Source: Sorangium cellulosum (GTDB taxonomy: Bacteria; Myxococcota_A; Polyangia; Polyangiales; Polyangiaceae). Taken from it: a DNA stretch of 64,000 bases. Numbering within the stretch: the stretch's first letter is position 1; every line of letters begins with the position of its first letter. The notes beneath the pieces were generated by a model. That model ran no database searches. It was given only the letters and a program-made list of their open reading frames with translations, and was not told the DNA's origin. Positions 44,728 through 53,535 of the stretch are shown piece by piece. Position numbers and translations under genes: made by a program. Where the stretch lies: contig DYPH01000005.1 in assembly GCA_020720045.1 (NCBI GenBank), forward strand, positions 8,759-72,758. The letters run 5' to 3'.

Positions 44728-47310
44728 ATGACGCAGGCCGTGGCCCCCTCTGAAGGCTTTCCGCTCCCCCGTGTGTTTGGGCGCTTGTTGCTGCTCAAGC
44801 AGTTGGCTCGAGGCGGGATGGGCGAGGTTTACCTTGCCGCCACGACCGGCATCGAAGGGGCCGAGCGCCCCTGCGTCGTGAAGACGATCCGTCGCGATCA
44901 CATCCACGACGGCTCCTTCCTCGCGCGCTTCCTCGATGAGGCGCGGGTTCAGGCCCAGCTCAATCACCCGGGCGTCGCCCAGGTCCTCGAGGCGACGACC
45001 GACGAGAATGGTGAGCCGTTTACGGTTGTAGAATACATCGAAGGGCGCTCGCTAGCCGAAGTCCGCCATCGGTCGATCCAGGTCGGTCATCGGATCGGCT
45101 GGGCCGATGCCGTGGCGATGGCGATCGAGATGGCCCAAGCGCTCGGGCACGTCCACGAACGGAAGGGGAGCGATGGTCATCCCCTTGGAATCGTTCACCG
45201 AGACCTCTCTCCGCAGAACGTGATGATCGGCTACGCGGGGGAGGTCAAGCTCATCGACTTCGGCACCGCGCGCGGCCAGAATCGCCGCTGCCATACCGTC
45301 GCTGGCGTCGTCTTCGCGAAGCCCGGCTACGTCGCCCCCGAGATCGCCCGCCACGAAGTCGGAGACGGCCGGATCGACGTCTACGCGCTCGGTGTCATGC
45401 TCTGGGAGCTGATCAAGAACCAGCGCCTCCTCGCCGGCGACCCCCAGAAACACATGGAAGATGTGGGGGCTGGCAAATTTCAAATCCCGAAGATCGCCGT
45501 CGCCTGCGGGGCGCCGACCGAGCTCGACGACGTCATCTATCGGCTCACCGCCAACGACCCGAACGACCGCTATGCCACGGCGTCGCTCGCCGCGGCCGAC
45601 CTCGCCAAGCTCCTCGCAAAGGCGCCGGCAGGGAAGGGGGGGCGCAGCGTTCGTGCTCGCGTCGAGGCGATGATGCAGAAGCTCTACTCCCACGAGCCTG
45701 CGAAGAGCCGCTCCGAATTCGCGAAGCTTCTCAAGGAGGCACGTGCGCTGCTCCCGGAGAGCTTCACGCCGCCGGCGAGCCGCGTCACCGAGGGGCGCGC
45801 CGCCCAGCTCTCCGACGATCCCCAGCGCCTCGAAGGCACCCCGTACCGACTCCTTGAGAAGATCGGCGAAGGGGCGAGCGGCGCCGTGTGGAAGGCGGAG
45901 CACGTCGAACTCGGCCGATCGTTGGCCCTCAAAGTATTGGCCCCCGAGCATTCCTCGGCCGTCGAAAGCATCGACCGGTTTCGCCGGGAAGCGCGCGCGG
46001 TTGCCAACGTCCGCCATCCGAACTTGGCCTACCTCCACGACTTCGGAAAATCGCTGGATGGGCGTTTGTTCCTCGCGATGGAGCTCCTTTCCGGGAAGAC
46101 GCTCGGCGCGCGTATCGACGAAGCGAATGCCTCGGGAATCAAGGGAATTCCGGCAGATGAGGCGATCTCTCACGCGATCGCGGCGTCGAAGGCGCTCTCG
46201 GCCGCCCACGAGGCGGGGATCGTTCATCGCGATCTCAAACCGGAAAACCTCTTCATTACCGATGACGGTGTGCTCAAGCTTCTCGACTTTGGCGTCGCCC
46301 TTGCAAAGAGCGACACCAAGCAGGATGAGACCCGCCAGAAGGGCTTCGCGATCTTCGGGACGCCCGCCTACATGGCGCCCGAGCAGGTCTCCGGCGATCC
46401 CGTCGATGCCCGTTGCGATCTCTACGCGCTCGGCTGCGTCCTCTACGAAATGCTCGCCGGCGATCCCCCCTTCGTCGGGGAGAGCGGCGTCGTCGTGATG
46501 GGGCAGCAGCTCCGTGACACCGCGAAGCCGATCCAGCTCCGCACGCCCAAGGGCAAAGTCAGCGATGAACTCGCTGCCATCGTCACGAAACTTCTCGAGA
46601 AAGACCCGGAGGCCCGCTACGGGAGCGCCGCAGAAGTCTGCCGCGCTCTTGAGCTTGCACGGAACGCAAAAGCGGCACCGAAGAGCCTCGCCCCCGTCGT
46701 CACCGAGCGGGACTCCTTCGCCGAAGTCTCCTCGCCGCTCCGTACGTTTGCCAAGAAGCCGGGGCGCCTCGCCCTGGTGGCCCTCGGCTTTGCCGCCTTC
46801 GCCGCCCTCGGCGTGAAGCTCGCGGCGCCAGCAGCACCACTCGCGAGTGCCCCCCCCGCGACCGACCCCTCGGCGGTCACCGCGGTGGCACCGGAAGTTC
46901 CCGTGCAGGCTGCACCCAATGCGGCGGTCGCCGAGAGCCCCGTCGCGAGCGCCGCTCCGTCGGTTGCCGCGGAGTCGGTCGCCCCGCCAAGTCCCGTCGC
47001 CCCGGCAAGTCCCGTCGCCACGGAAGCGACCCTCTCCAAGGCCGATCTCGAAGCCCAAGCTCGCAAGGCGCTGAAGGACGGAAATCTGAAGGAAGCTCGG
47101 CGTATTGGCGAGCTTTGGGCCCGCAAAGATGGCTCAAGCGCTCCGCGGATCTTCTTGGCATCGGTGTATGATGCACAGGGGCACCGCGCCGAAGCGACGC
47201 GCCTCCTGAGCGCCTGGGTCGACAAGCACCCGAAGGACGCCGAGGCGAAGAAGGCGCTCGCCCACTTTGGCGGCCTTGCAACCGTCGCGACGAAGCGCCC
47301 TATTCACTGA
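44728..47310 (+). CDS. Dual-domain Hanks-type Ser/Thr kinase with transmembrane segment
   Basis: The protein has 860 residues from ATG 44728. Kinase domain 1 (about 15-290) has K52 in CVVKTI, D159/N164 in HRDLSPQN and D177 in DFG. Kinase domain 2 (about 373-640) has IGEGASGAVW, ALKVLAPE, D502 in HRDLKPEN, DFGVAL and GTPAYMAPEQ. Both look catalytically complete. A hydrophobic segment near 681-700 is followed by an Ala/Pro/Ser-rich stretch and a C-terminal helical TPR-like domain (GNLKEARRIGELWARKDG), which would lie outside the cytoplasm. The domains differ enough to be old duplicates. No cognate phosphatase is adjacent. Confidence 0.93.
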   Translation: MTQAVAPSEGFPLPRVFGRLLLLKQLARGGMGEVYLAATTGIEGAERPCVVKTIRRDHIHDGSFLARFLDEARVQAQLNHPGVAQVLEATTDENGEPFTVVEYIEGRSLAEVRHRSIQVGHRIGWADAVAMAIEMAQALGHVHERKGSDGHPLGIVHRDLSPQNVMIGYAGEVKLIDFGTARGQNRRCHTVAGVVFAKPGYVAPEIARHEVGDGRIDVYALGVMLWELIKNQRLLAGDPQKHMEDVGAGKFQIPKIAVACGAPTELDDVIYRLTANDPNDRYATASLAAADLAKLLAKAPAGKGGRSVRARVEAMMQKLYSHEPAKSRSEFAKLLKEARALLPESFTPPASRVTEGRAAQLSDDPQRLEGTPYRLLEKIGEGASGAVWKAEHVELGRSLALKVLAPEHSSAVESIDRFRREARAVANVRHPNLAYLHDFGKSLDGRLFLAMELLSGKTLGARIDEANASGIKGIPADEAISHAIAASKALSAAHEAGIVHRDLKPENLFITDDGVLKLLDFGVALAKSDTKQDETRQKGFAIFGTPAYMAPEQVSGDPVDARCDLYALGCVLYEMLAGDPPFVGESGVVVMGQQLRDTAKPIQLRTPKGKVSDELAAIVTKLLEKDPEARYGSAAEVCRALELARNAKAAPKSLAPVVTERDSFAEVSSPLRTFAKKPGRLALVALGFAAFAALGVKLAAPAAPLASAPPATDPSAVTAVAPEVPVQAAPNAAVAESPVASAAPSVAAESVAPPSPVAPASPVATEATLSKADLEAQARKALKDGNLKEARRIGELWARKDGSSAPRIFLASVYDAQGHRAEATRLLSAWVDKHPKDAEAKKALAHFGGLATVATKRPIH

Positions 47311-47325
47311 GCTGGCACTGACAGG

Positions 47326-48612
47326 TCACGGACGGCGCGCGCGGCGCCCGCAAAGAGAGCGGGCCGCGTCGTCGTCACCACGGCTGAACGCATCGAGGAG
47401 GTCGGCCAGGCCTTCGTCGGCGACGGTCGCGCGTGCATCGGCGATGCGGCTTCGAAGCTCGGCGTCGTCGCGCGTGCTTGCGACTCGAAGAAGAATGCGC
47501 CCAGCGCCGGCCCGCGCGTCCCAGGATGCGTCCGGATTTTCGAGAACTCCGAGCAAATCTTGACGCGAAACGCCCCCTTGCCGGTAGTCGGCGCGGTCGG
47601 GATCGGCGCCGTCGAGGCGGGCAAGCCACCCTTCTGTGTCCCCTTCGAAGGCGAGGAGCGCCGGGCGGTCGTAGGCGGCACCCCCCTCTTCGCCACGCCG
47701 CGTCCGCGCCTCTTTTTCTATGTAGGATGCAAGGAATGCAAAGTCGAGCGGCGAGAGCCCGTCGCGGCCGTGGCGCTGGGGGACGGCACGAAAGAACATC
47801 GGCGGAAGACCGATACGTGTAAGCTGCAACCAGCTGTCGCGCTCGAAGGTGACCGCAGCGATCTCCGCCCAGGGGACGAGGCGCCCGTCGTGAGCGACCC
47901 CCTCGGCGCGAAACGCGAGCGAGCGTGCCGGCGTGCCGAAGAGGTTGATGAAGACCTCGATCAATGCGGCAAACCAGCAGGGAATCAATAGGCGTAGCCC
48001 CACCTGGGCCCAGGCGCCGCCGGCAAGGGCGGTGCAGGCAGCGAACAGGCAGCCAAGGACGAGGACGACGCGGCCGGCGACGGTTCCGCCACGGAGCGGC
48101 CAGCTAAAATCACTGGAAGACGAACGATTTACGCCGAGGGCGTTCCGGAGCGCTTCGACGGTTTCAAGATCGTCGACGACCAGCAGCGATGGGCGCACCG
48201 CCATCGTCCCTAGCCAGGAACGCCGTCGAATAGCGACGATAAATCGGGTGTCTTCCTCCCCTTCGGCAGACTCCAAAAAGCCAAAAGCCGACTGCTGGGA
48301 ACGGGCGAGCGGCGCGACGCCGAACGCGGCGACGTCGCGGGGGCGAAACGTCTGGTTTGCGAGGCCAGCGCCGCGCACACGGACCCGCCCCGGCTCGACG
48401 AGCAGCGTGGCGTTGGCGAGCGGAAATCGCCCAAGCAAGAAGGGCGAGGCGGCCGCCAAGGCAAAGCCGGCCCAGACGCCAGGTGCCGCTGCGCTTCCGG
48501 CAAGGGCGCGGGACGCGAGCGCCACCGCGACCCCAAAGAGCGGCACGGCGAGGCGTGCGGCGATAGGGCCGGAAGGGTCTTGAAAGGCAACGAAATAGCG
48601 TGTTTGTGCCAT
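47326..48612 (-). CDS. Membrane protein, paralogue of the upstream gene
   Basis: The 428-residue protein has two hydrophobic hairpins (about 22-65 and 180-230) with PH-like beta segments between and after them (TLLVEPGRVRVRGAGLANQT, SLAFRAEGVAHDGRLVPWAE). A helical C-terminal region follows (RQDLLGVLENPDASWDARAG). The order of domains matches its upstream neighbour, with low identity. The start codon follows the neighbour's stop directly (TAAATG), so translation is coupled. I recognise no family. It converges on the dual kinase with a 15-bp gap. Confidence 0.78.
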   Translation of the reverse strand: MAQTRYFVAFQDPSGPIAARLAVPLFGVAVALASRALAGSAAAPGVWAGFALAAASPFLLGRFPLANATLLVEPGRVRVRGAGLANQTFRPRDVAAFGVAPLARSQQSAFGFLESAEGEEDTRFIVAIRRRSWLGTMAVRPSLLVVDDLETVEALRNALGVNRSSSSDFSWPLRGGTVAGRVVLVLGCLFAACTALAGGAWAQVGLRLLIPCWFAALIEVFINLFGTPARSLAFRAEGVAHDGRLVPWAEIAAVTFERDSWLQLTRIGLPPMFFRAVPQRHGRDGLSPLDFAFLASYIEKEARTRRGEEGGAAYDRPALLAFEGDTEGWLARLDGADPDRADYRQGGVSRQDLLGVLENPDASWDARAGAGRILLRVASTRDDAELRSRIADARATVADEGLADLLDAFSRGDDDAARSLCGRRARRP

Positions 48613-49959
48613 TTATCGCGGGCCCCAGGGGAGGGCCTGGGCCCTCGGGGCCTCGGGGAAAAGCGCCTCGGCGCCGTCGGCCCCCGTCAACGCGACGCGG
48701 AGGCGGGCCGCTTCCGTCGGGTCGTGGGCCTTTGCGACGGCGTCATCGATTCGAACCCTCGCTTCGTCGAGATCCAGGTGGGCCAGGATGCGGCCGGCGG
48801 CGATCCGAAGCTCCCCATCGGCACCGGGGTCCGATAGCAGATCCTGAAGCAATTTCGTATCGATGGAACCTCCGCGGAAGGCACCCCCGGCGAGCGACGC
48901 CGCGACCCCATCCAGTCGGGCCAACCATTCACGGAGCGACTCGCCATTCCGGCGCAGGTGGGCGACCGCCGAGCCGTCGACGCGGTGAATATCCCCCTCG
49001 CCCATCGCCCGTCGGGCGGCCGCTTCCACGACGGCGGCGAGCACGCCTCGCTCGACCTTTCCGGCGCCAAACCAAGCGCGCGCGTCGTCGTCGAGGCCGA
49101 CACGGACGGCGGCCCAGGCGGTTTGTGGCGCACCACGCGGCCAAAAGACGAGGTCGGAGCCTTCGAGGCGCGGCGTATCGATGGCGGACCACGGGTACAC
49201 ACGGCGGTTGGCGCTCGTCCCGACGCCGACATCGCGAAGAGCGACCTCGCCGTCAGCGACCTTTTCGACAATTGCGAAAAGTCCCCAAATTCCCAGGAAA
49301 AATGCGCTTATTGTCGTCGCCAAGACGGCATCATCGAGGGCATCGGGGAGCAGGCGACCCAGCGCCGTCTCGACGAAGGCGATCGCCGCACTGACCGCGG
49401 TGACCGCACCGGCGAGCCCCGTCAACAGGCCCAGTACCCGTGGCGTCGTTCCGAAGCGGACGGTGCCGAAGCCGTCTTCGCCGACGCCGAGTGCATCCAG
49501 CACCGCGCGGAGTTCGGCAAGGGTGGCGACCGTCACGACGATCGGCCGTCGATCCTGGCTCTTTCTCGTCGCGACGAGGTGGAAGCCCTCGTCGGTACGG
49601 GCGGTCGTCACGCCGAGCAAATCCCGGGCGCGGAGCGTCTGCCCGAGGAGGCCGGCGCCACGAAGGGTGACCGTCCCGCGACCAAGCACCAAGCGCGCCT
49701 TCTTGGGGCGAAAGCGGGGGGGGAACGCCAGCGCGGTCACAAACGTGAACCACGCACCGATGGCGAAACTGCTCGCGAAGGGGGACGGCGCAACGAACGC
49801 GCCGACGAGCGCAACGAACGGCACGAGCCAGCGCGCGCGCGAGAGCCATCGGGGGCCCCGCCCGTCGACGAGCGTGATCGGCAGTTCCGTTGCCGCTGTC
49901 GCACTTGGGTCCTGCGCCGCGTCGCTCATCGGATCGGCAACGCTAGCATGGGTTTGCAT
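48613..49959 (-). CDS. Membrane protein, first of a paralogous pair
   Basis: The 448-residue protein (438 if ATG 49929 is used) repeats the plan of the next gene: a membrane hairpin near 45-85, a beta segment (ARLVLGRGTVTLRGAGLLGQ), a second hairpin near 170-230, a second beta segment (VALRDVGVGTSANRRVYPWS) and a C-terminal helical part (LLQDLLSDPGADGELRIAAG). The shared motif RGAGL.xQT before an R-x-D stretch supports paralogy. The pair is coupled by TAAATG. Function unknown; PH-like segments suggest lipid or protein binding at the membrane. Confidence 0.78.
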   Translation of the reverse strand: MQTHASVADPMSDAAQDPSATAATELPITLVDGRGPRWLSRARWLVPFVALVGAFVAPSPFASSFAIGAWFTFVTALAFPPRFRPKKARLVLGRGTVTLRGAGLLGQTLRARDLLGVTTARTDEGFHLVATRKSQDRRPIVVTVATLAELRAVLDALGVGEDGFGTVRFGTTPRVLGLLTGLAGAVTAVSAAIAFVETALGRLLPDALDDAVLATTISAFFLGIWGLFAIVEKVADGEVALRDVGVGTSANRRVYPWSAIDTPRLEGSDLVFWPRGAPQTAWAAVRVGLDDDARAWFGAGKVERGVLAAVVEAAARRAMGEGDIHRVDGSAVAHLRRNGESLREWLARLDGVAASLAGGAFRGGSIDTKLLQDLLSDPGADGELRIAAGRILAHLDLDEARVRIDDAVAKAHDPTEAARLRVALTGADGAEALFPEAPRAQALPWGPR

Positions 49960-49996
49960 TTGGCCCGCCGTCTCCCACGCCTGTACGGTCCGCGCC

Positions 49997-50452
49997 GTGG
50001 ACCTGTCCGACCTCCTCCTCGCCCAGCGCGTGGCTGCCCGTCACGCGGCGGTCACCGCTCTTGAAGTGGCCCAACAGGCTGAAAATAAAGCGGAAAAAGG
50101 TCGTGAGTGTGCTGAGGCGGCTCTGGTCGTCGCTCGGCAGAAGGCCGACATTGCACGTGGTGCGCCGGTCGACGGACTCACCGCAGAACAGTGCATGCTG
50201 CATGAAGCCGACCTTCGAGCGACGGCCCGGGACGTTGAGCGCACCGCACACCTCCTCGCGGCCGCCTCGGCGGAACATGCCTCCGCAAAGGCCGTCGTCG
50301 ACGCTGCGCGCGGGGCGCTCGCCGCGGCCCACCACGCCGTCGAAGCGCTCCGCCGCCACGGGGAAGAAAGCGCTGCCCGCGCGCGTAGCACCCATGAGCG
50401 GCGCGCCGCCGACCTTGCCGATGACTCTCCGCGAACGCTGAAAAAAATCTGA
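49997..50452 (+). CDS. Coiled-coil protein, FliJ/YscO-like
   Basis: The product has 151 residues from GTG 49997 (VDLSDLLLAQRVAARHAAV). It is almost wholly helical with Ala/Glu heptads, one long hairpin, and no signal peptide. Size and pattern resemble FliJ/YscO stalk proteins of export ATPases, but no flagellar or type III secretion gene is nearby, so this is weak. Its stop shares a base with the slt start (TGATG), which couples it to the lytic transglycosylase. A TGCA-N3-TGCA site encodes CMLH within it (50192-50202). Confidence 0.68.
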   Translation: MDLSDLLLAQRVAARHAAVTALEVAQQAENKAEKGRECAEAALVVARQKADIARGAPVDGLTAEQCMLHEADLRATARDVERTAHLLAAASAEHASAKAVVDAARGALAAAHHAVEALRRHGEESAARARSTHERRAADLADDSPRTLKKI

Positions 50453-52776
50453 TGCGAATCCCCTTCCTCCCGTTCTTCGCCCTGCTCGCCGCCTGCACAA
50501 ACTGCCACAGCGATGGCAAGCGCCCGCCGGTGGTCGAGGGGGCAACGACAAGCGCCGCGCCGGCGAACCCAGTCCCCGCGCCGGCCCCCCCGGAGGACCA
50601 TGCCTGGCTACCGGTCCCCTTCGACGAGGACCCACGCATCGCCAGCGCCCGGCAGAAGCTCCTCGCCGATCCCGCGGCGGCTGTCGCGCTGTTGCCCGAC
50701 CCTTCCGGGTTCACGCCGGTGGATGCATGCATGTTGCATTATTTAAAGGGGCAGTGGCTCCTGCGCGCCGGCGATCCACGCGGGGCGGCGGCGGCGTTCC
50801 AGGCTTCTCAGGCGGCCGATGGGGCTGCGCCACTCGGGTACTGGCCGACGGTACGCGCCGCGCAAGCATTCCTGATTGTGAAGGATTTTGCTGCCGCGAA
50901 GCCTCTGGCGCTCGCGGCCCGGGAGGAGGGGCGGCTAGGAAAGTCGCCGGAGGCACTTGTGGCTGCCATCGATGCCACGCTCGGCGCGAGCGATACTGGA
51001 GCGGCGCGCCCGCTCCTTGAAGAGTATTTGAAGGCGGTGCCGAAGGGGCCTCGCGCCGGTGCTGTTTCACTCGCCCTCGCGCGCCTGCTCGCGGGCGATT
51101 CCCCAAAAGAAGCATGCGGACTCGTACGAAAGACGATCCTCGAACGGCCCGGAGATGCGCGCAGGGAAGATGCGGAAAAACTCTCGCGGGATATCGCCGG
51201 GTGCGCCCCCAATTATACCCCGGAAGAGCGAGTTGCTCGACTGGAAGCGTTCGCGGACGTTGATGGAAAGGCTGCTGCTCGCGACGCAGAAAGTGCTTTG
51301 AAGGAACACGGCTACGACGACGCGCAAACATGCAGGCTTCTCGCCATTCGAGCACGCGGCGAAGGCAAGAAAGGCAAAGATGCAGGCGATGCTTGGCTCC
51401 GCGCGGCGGACGGCTGCACCGCAAACGAGCGTGCAAAAGCGCTCTGGAACGCCGGAAAGGCCTTTTCTGCCGGCAAGTTGACCGACGCGGCCGCTGGAGC
51501 CTACGCGCGAGTCGAGAATGAGCATAAAGGGTCTTCTCTTGCCGATGATGCGCGTCTCAAACGGGCTCTAATTCTCGCCGACGGGGGCCAGAGCGGCTCT
51601 GCGGAAGATCTCCTTGCCTCGATCGCGACCGATTTTCCGGACGGAGATATGGCGCAAGATGCGCTTTTTCGCGCCGCGCTCGCGAAGATGGACCGCAAAG
51701 ACGACACTGCTGCAAAGCCCCTTCTGACAAAAATTGTCGAGCTCGAGGCGCGTGGGGCGAAGAATCGCAATTGGAGTTCCCGCGGACGTGCTCGCTACTT
51801 CTTGGCGCGTATCGCGGAGTCCAGCGGCGATCGCGAGACGGCGCTCGCCACCTACGAAGCGATCCTCGCGAGCGATCCGCTCGCCTATTACATGCTCCTC
51901 GCCCACGCCCGACTGGCGGTCCTCGCCCCGGCGCGCGCGGCGGCGGCCCTCGCCGCGGGCAACAGCCTGGCCGAGAAGGTCGTCGTTCCACCGTTGGCCC
52001 CGGCCCTTCGTGAGACGGCGAATGTGAAGCGGGCGCTTGCACTGCTTCGCGTTGGCGAGGCGGGGCCCGCACGGAGCGCGCTCGGCGAAGAAGGGAAAAT
52101 CGGCGAAGATCCGGCGCTTTGGGCCCATATCGCGCCCGCCTTTGCCGCGGGGGGCGCCGGAGACGTCGCCCACAATCCGTTCCGTGGAAAGTTCCTTGAA
52201 AAGCTCGATGCCTACCCGAGCGGCGCCGAGCGCATCTATTGGGAAGCGGCATTTCCGCGGCCATTTGCCCAAAAAGTGAAGAATGAAGCGGCATTGAGAG
52301 GGGTGTCTCAAGCCCTCGTCTATGGGGTAATGCGGGAAGAGTCTACGTTTGTGCGTGATATCAAGAGTCCGACAGGGGCCGTTGGTCTTTTGCAATTGAT
52401 GCCAGAGACGGCGAAGACCGTCGCCCGCGGGACCGAGTATTCGCCGGATCCAAAAGCGCTCATCGATCCCGATACAAATATCCCCCTCGGAACCAAACTC
52501 CTCGGTGAGCTTCAAGTCCGTTATGGGCAACGATTTCCGCTCTCCGCGGGGGGCTACAATGCAGGGCCTGGCGCTGTCGACCGTTGGCTACGTAATCAAG
52601 GGCAGCTTCCGTTCGACCTTTGGGTCGAGACGATCCCCTACGACGAAACGCGCGGCTACATCAAACGCGTGATCGCGAGCATGGGGGCCTACGCGTGGCT
52701 TTATGAGCCGGATGTCTTGCCCAGTCTTCTTCATATTCCACTCGACCTTCCTGCCCAAGCGGCGGCAAAGCTCTAA
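50452..52776 (+). CDS. slt: Soluble lytic murein transglycosylase (Slt70-like), probable lipoprotein
   Basis: The 774-residue protein begins with a signal peptide and lipobox-like LLAAC. A long helical superhelix of TPR-like repeats fills about 60-580. The C-terminal lysozyme-like SLT domain (about 610-760) has the catalytic Glu630 in MREEST, then SPTGAVGLLQLMPETAK and GYNAGPGAVDRWL. It cleaves glycan strands to 1,6-anhydromuropeptides. A lipid anchor would make it MltE/MltC-like in location despite the Slt70 layout. It is coupled to the coiled-coil gene upstream. Its stop overlaps that of radC. Confidence 0.93.
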   Translation: MRIPFLPFFALLAACTNCHSDGKRPPVVEGATTSAAPANPVPAPAPPEDHAWLPVPFDEDPRIASARQKLLADPAAAVALLPDPSGFTPVDACMLHYLKGQWLLRAGDPRGAAAAFQASQAADGAAPLGYWPTVRAAQAFLIVKDFAAAKPLALAAREEGRLGKSPEALVAAIDATLGASDTGAARPLLEEYLKAVPKGPRAGAVSLALARLLAGDSPKEACGLVRKTILERPGDARREDAEKLSRDIAGCAPNYTPEERVARLEAFADVDGKAAARDAESALKEHGYDDAQTCRLLAIRARGEGKKGKDAGDAWLRAADGCTANERAKALWNAGKAFSAGKLTDAAAGAYARVENEHKGSSLADDARLKRALILADGGQSGSAEDLLASIATDFPDGDMAQDALFRAALAKMDRKDDTAAKPLLTKIVELEARGAKNRNWSSRGRARYFLARIAESSGDRETALATYEAILASDPLAYYMLLAHARLAVLAPARAAAALAAGNSLAEKVVVPPLAPALRETANVKRALALLRVGEAGPARSALGEEGKIGEDPALWAHIAPAFAAGGAGDVAHNPFRGKFLEKLDAYPSGAERIYWEAAFPRPFAQKVKNEAALRGVSQALVYGVMREESTFVRDIKSPTGAVGLLQLMPETAKTVARGTEYSPDPKALIDPDTNIPLGTKLLGELQVRYGQRFPLSAGGYNAGPGAVDRWLRNQGQLPFDLWVETIPYDETRGYIKRVIASMGAYAWLYEPDVLPSLLHIPLDLPAQAAAKL

Positions 52777-53438
52777 CGCTCAAGTACCCCCTCGGCGAGG
52801 AGGGAAATGTAACCATTTGCAGCGACGACGACGTGGTCGAGAAGCGGGACGTCTACGTTCCGCGCCGCCGCGGCGACCCGGCGCGTGAACAGGACGTCTT
52901 CCGCGCTCGGCGTCGCATCGCCGCTTGGGTGGTTGTGGCTCAGCAGAAAGCCATGGGCCCCTTCGCGGAGAGCAATTCGTAAAACATCTCGAATTTCCAC
53001 AGTAATCCGTGCAAGCCCCCCCTGGGCGACTCGCCGGGCTGCAAGGAGCTGTTGGCGACCGTCGAGGGCCAGCAGCCACAGCTCTTCATGCGGGAGCGGG
53101 ACGAGCCGGGAGGCGGCCCAGCGATGGACCGCCGCAGCGTCTGGGAACGCGGCCCGCGGCGCAAAGGTGCTTGCCGCCAAACGGCGGCCAAGGGCGACGC
53201 CGGCAAGCAGACGCAGCGCGCGCCCTTCACCGACCCCACGGCGCTTGGCCAATTCGCCGGGACCGACGGCCCCTAGCGCGCCAACCCCTCCAAGATCTTG
53301 CAAAAGTTCGTTGGCCAACGCCCGAGCGGAAGTCCCTCGCGCCCCCGTCCCCAGGATCAAAGCGATGAGGTCGCCGTCGGGGAGCCCGTCGACGCCGACC
53401 TCTCGTGCCCATTCTCGCGGTCCGTCCATGAACCGCAA
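52773..53438 (-). CDS. radC: RadC family JAB/MPN-domain protein
   Basis: The 221-residue protein has an N-terminal helix-hairpin-helix region (GDLIALILGTGARGTSA) and a C-terminal JAB metalloprotease-like domain. The zinc motif is HNHPSGD with the following Asp (SHNHPSGDATPSAEDVLFT). RadC was once linked to DNA repair; its true role is unclear. ATG 53438 or 53429 may start it. The stop (CTA on plus, 52773-52775) overlaps the slt stop TAA, a tail-to-tail overlap with no room for a terminator. Confidence 0.94.
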   Translation of the reverse strand: MRFMDGPREWAREVGVDGLPDGDLIALILGTGARGTSARALANELLQDLGGVGALGAVGPGELAKRRGVGEGRALRLLAGVALGRRLAASTFAPRAAFPDAAAVHRWAASRLVPLPHEELWLLALDGRQQLLAARRVAQGGLARITVEIRDVLRIALREGAHGFLLSHNHPSGDATPSAEDVLFTRRVAAAARNVDVPLLDHVVVAANGYISLLAEGVLER

Positions 53439-53535
53439 CCTTCAAGAGATATGCCGAAGGGAAAATCGAGGAAATTGAGCGCTGTCTGCGCCGATCCCCC
53501 CTGGCCCAAGCGAAATTTAGCTGGCCCGGGCCAGG

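Noticed and set aside
45052-47058. Long open frame antisense to the dual kinase
   Set aside because: Shadow of a strong gene; no family motif, composition dominated by Arg, Gly and Asp.
49997-50452. A type III secretion or flagellar export locus
   Set aside because: Only a generic coiled coil resembling FliJ/YscO is present; no export ATPase or membrane ring genes are nearby.
50724-50731. TGCATGCA as a separate iterated palindrome
   Set aside because: Only two copies noticed (50724 and 53989), about what composition predicts.
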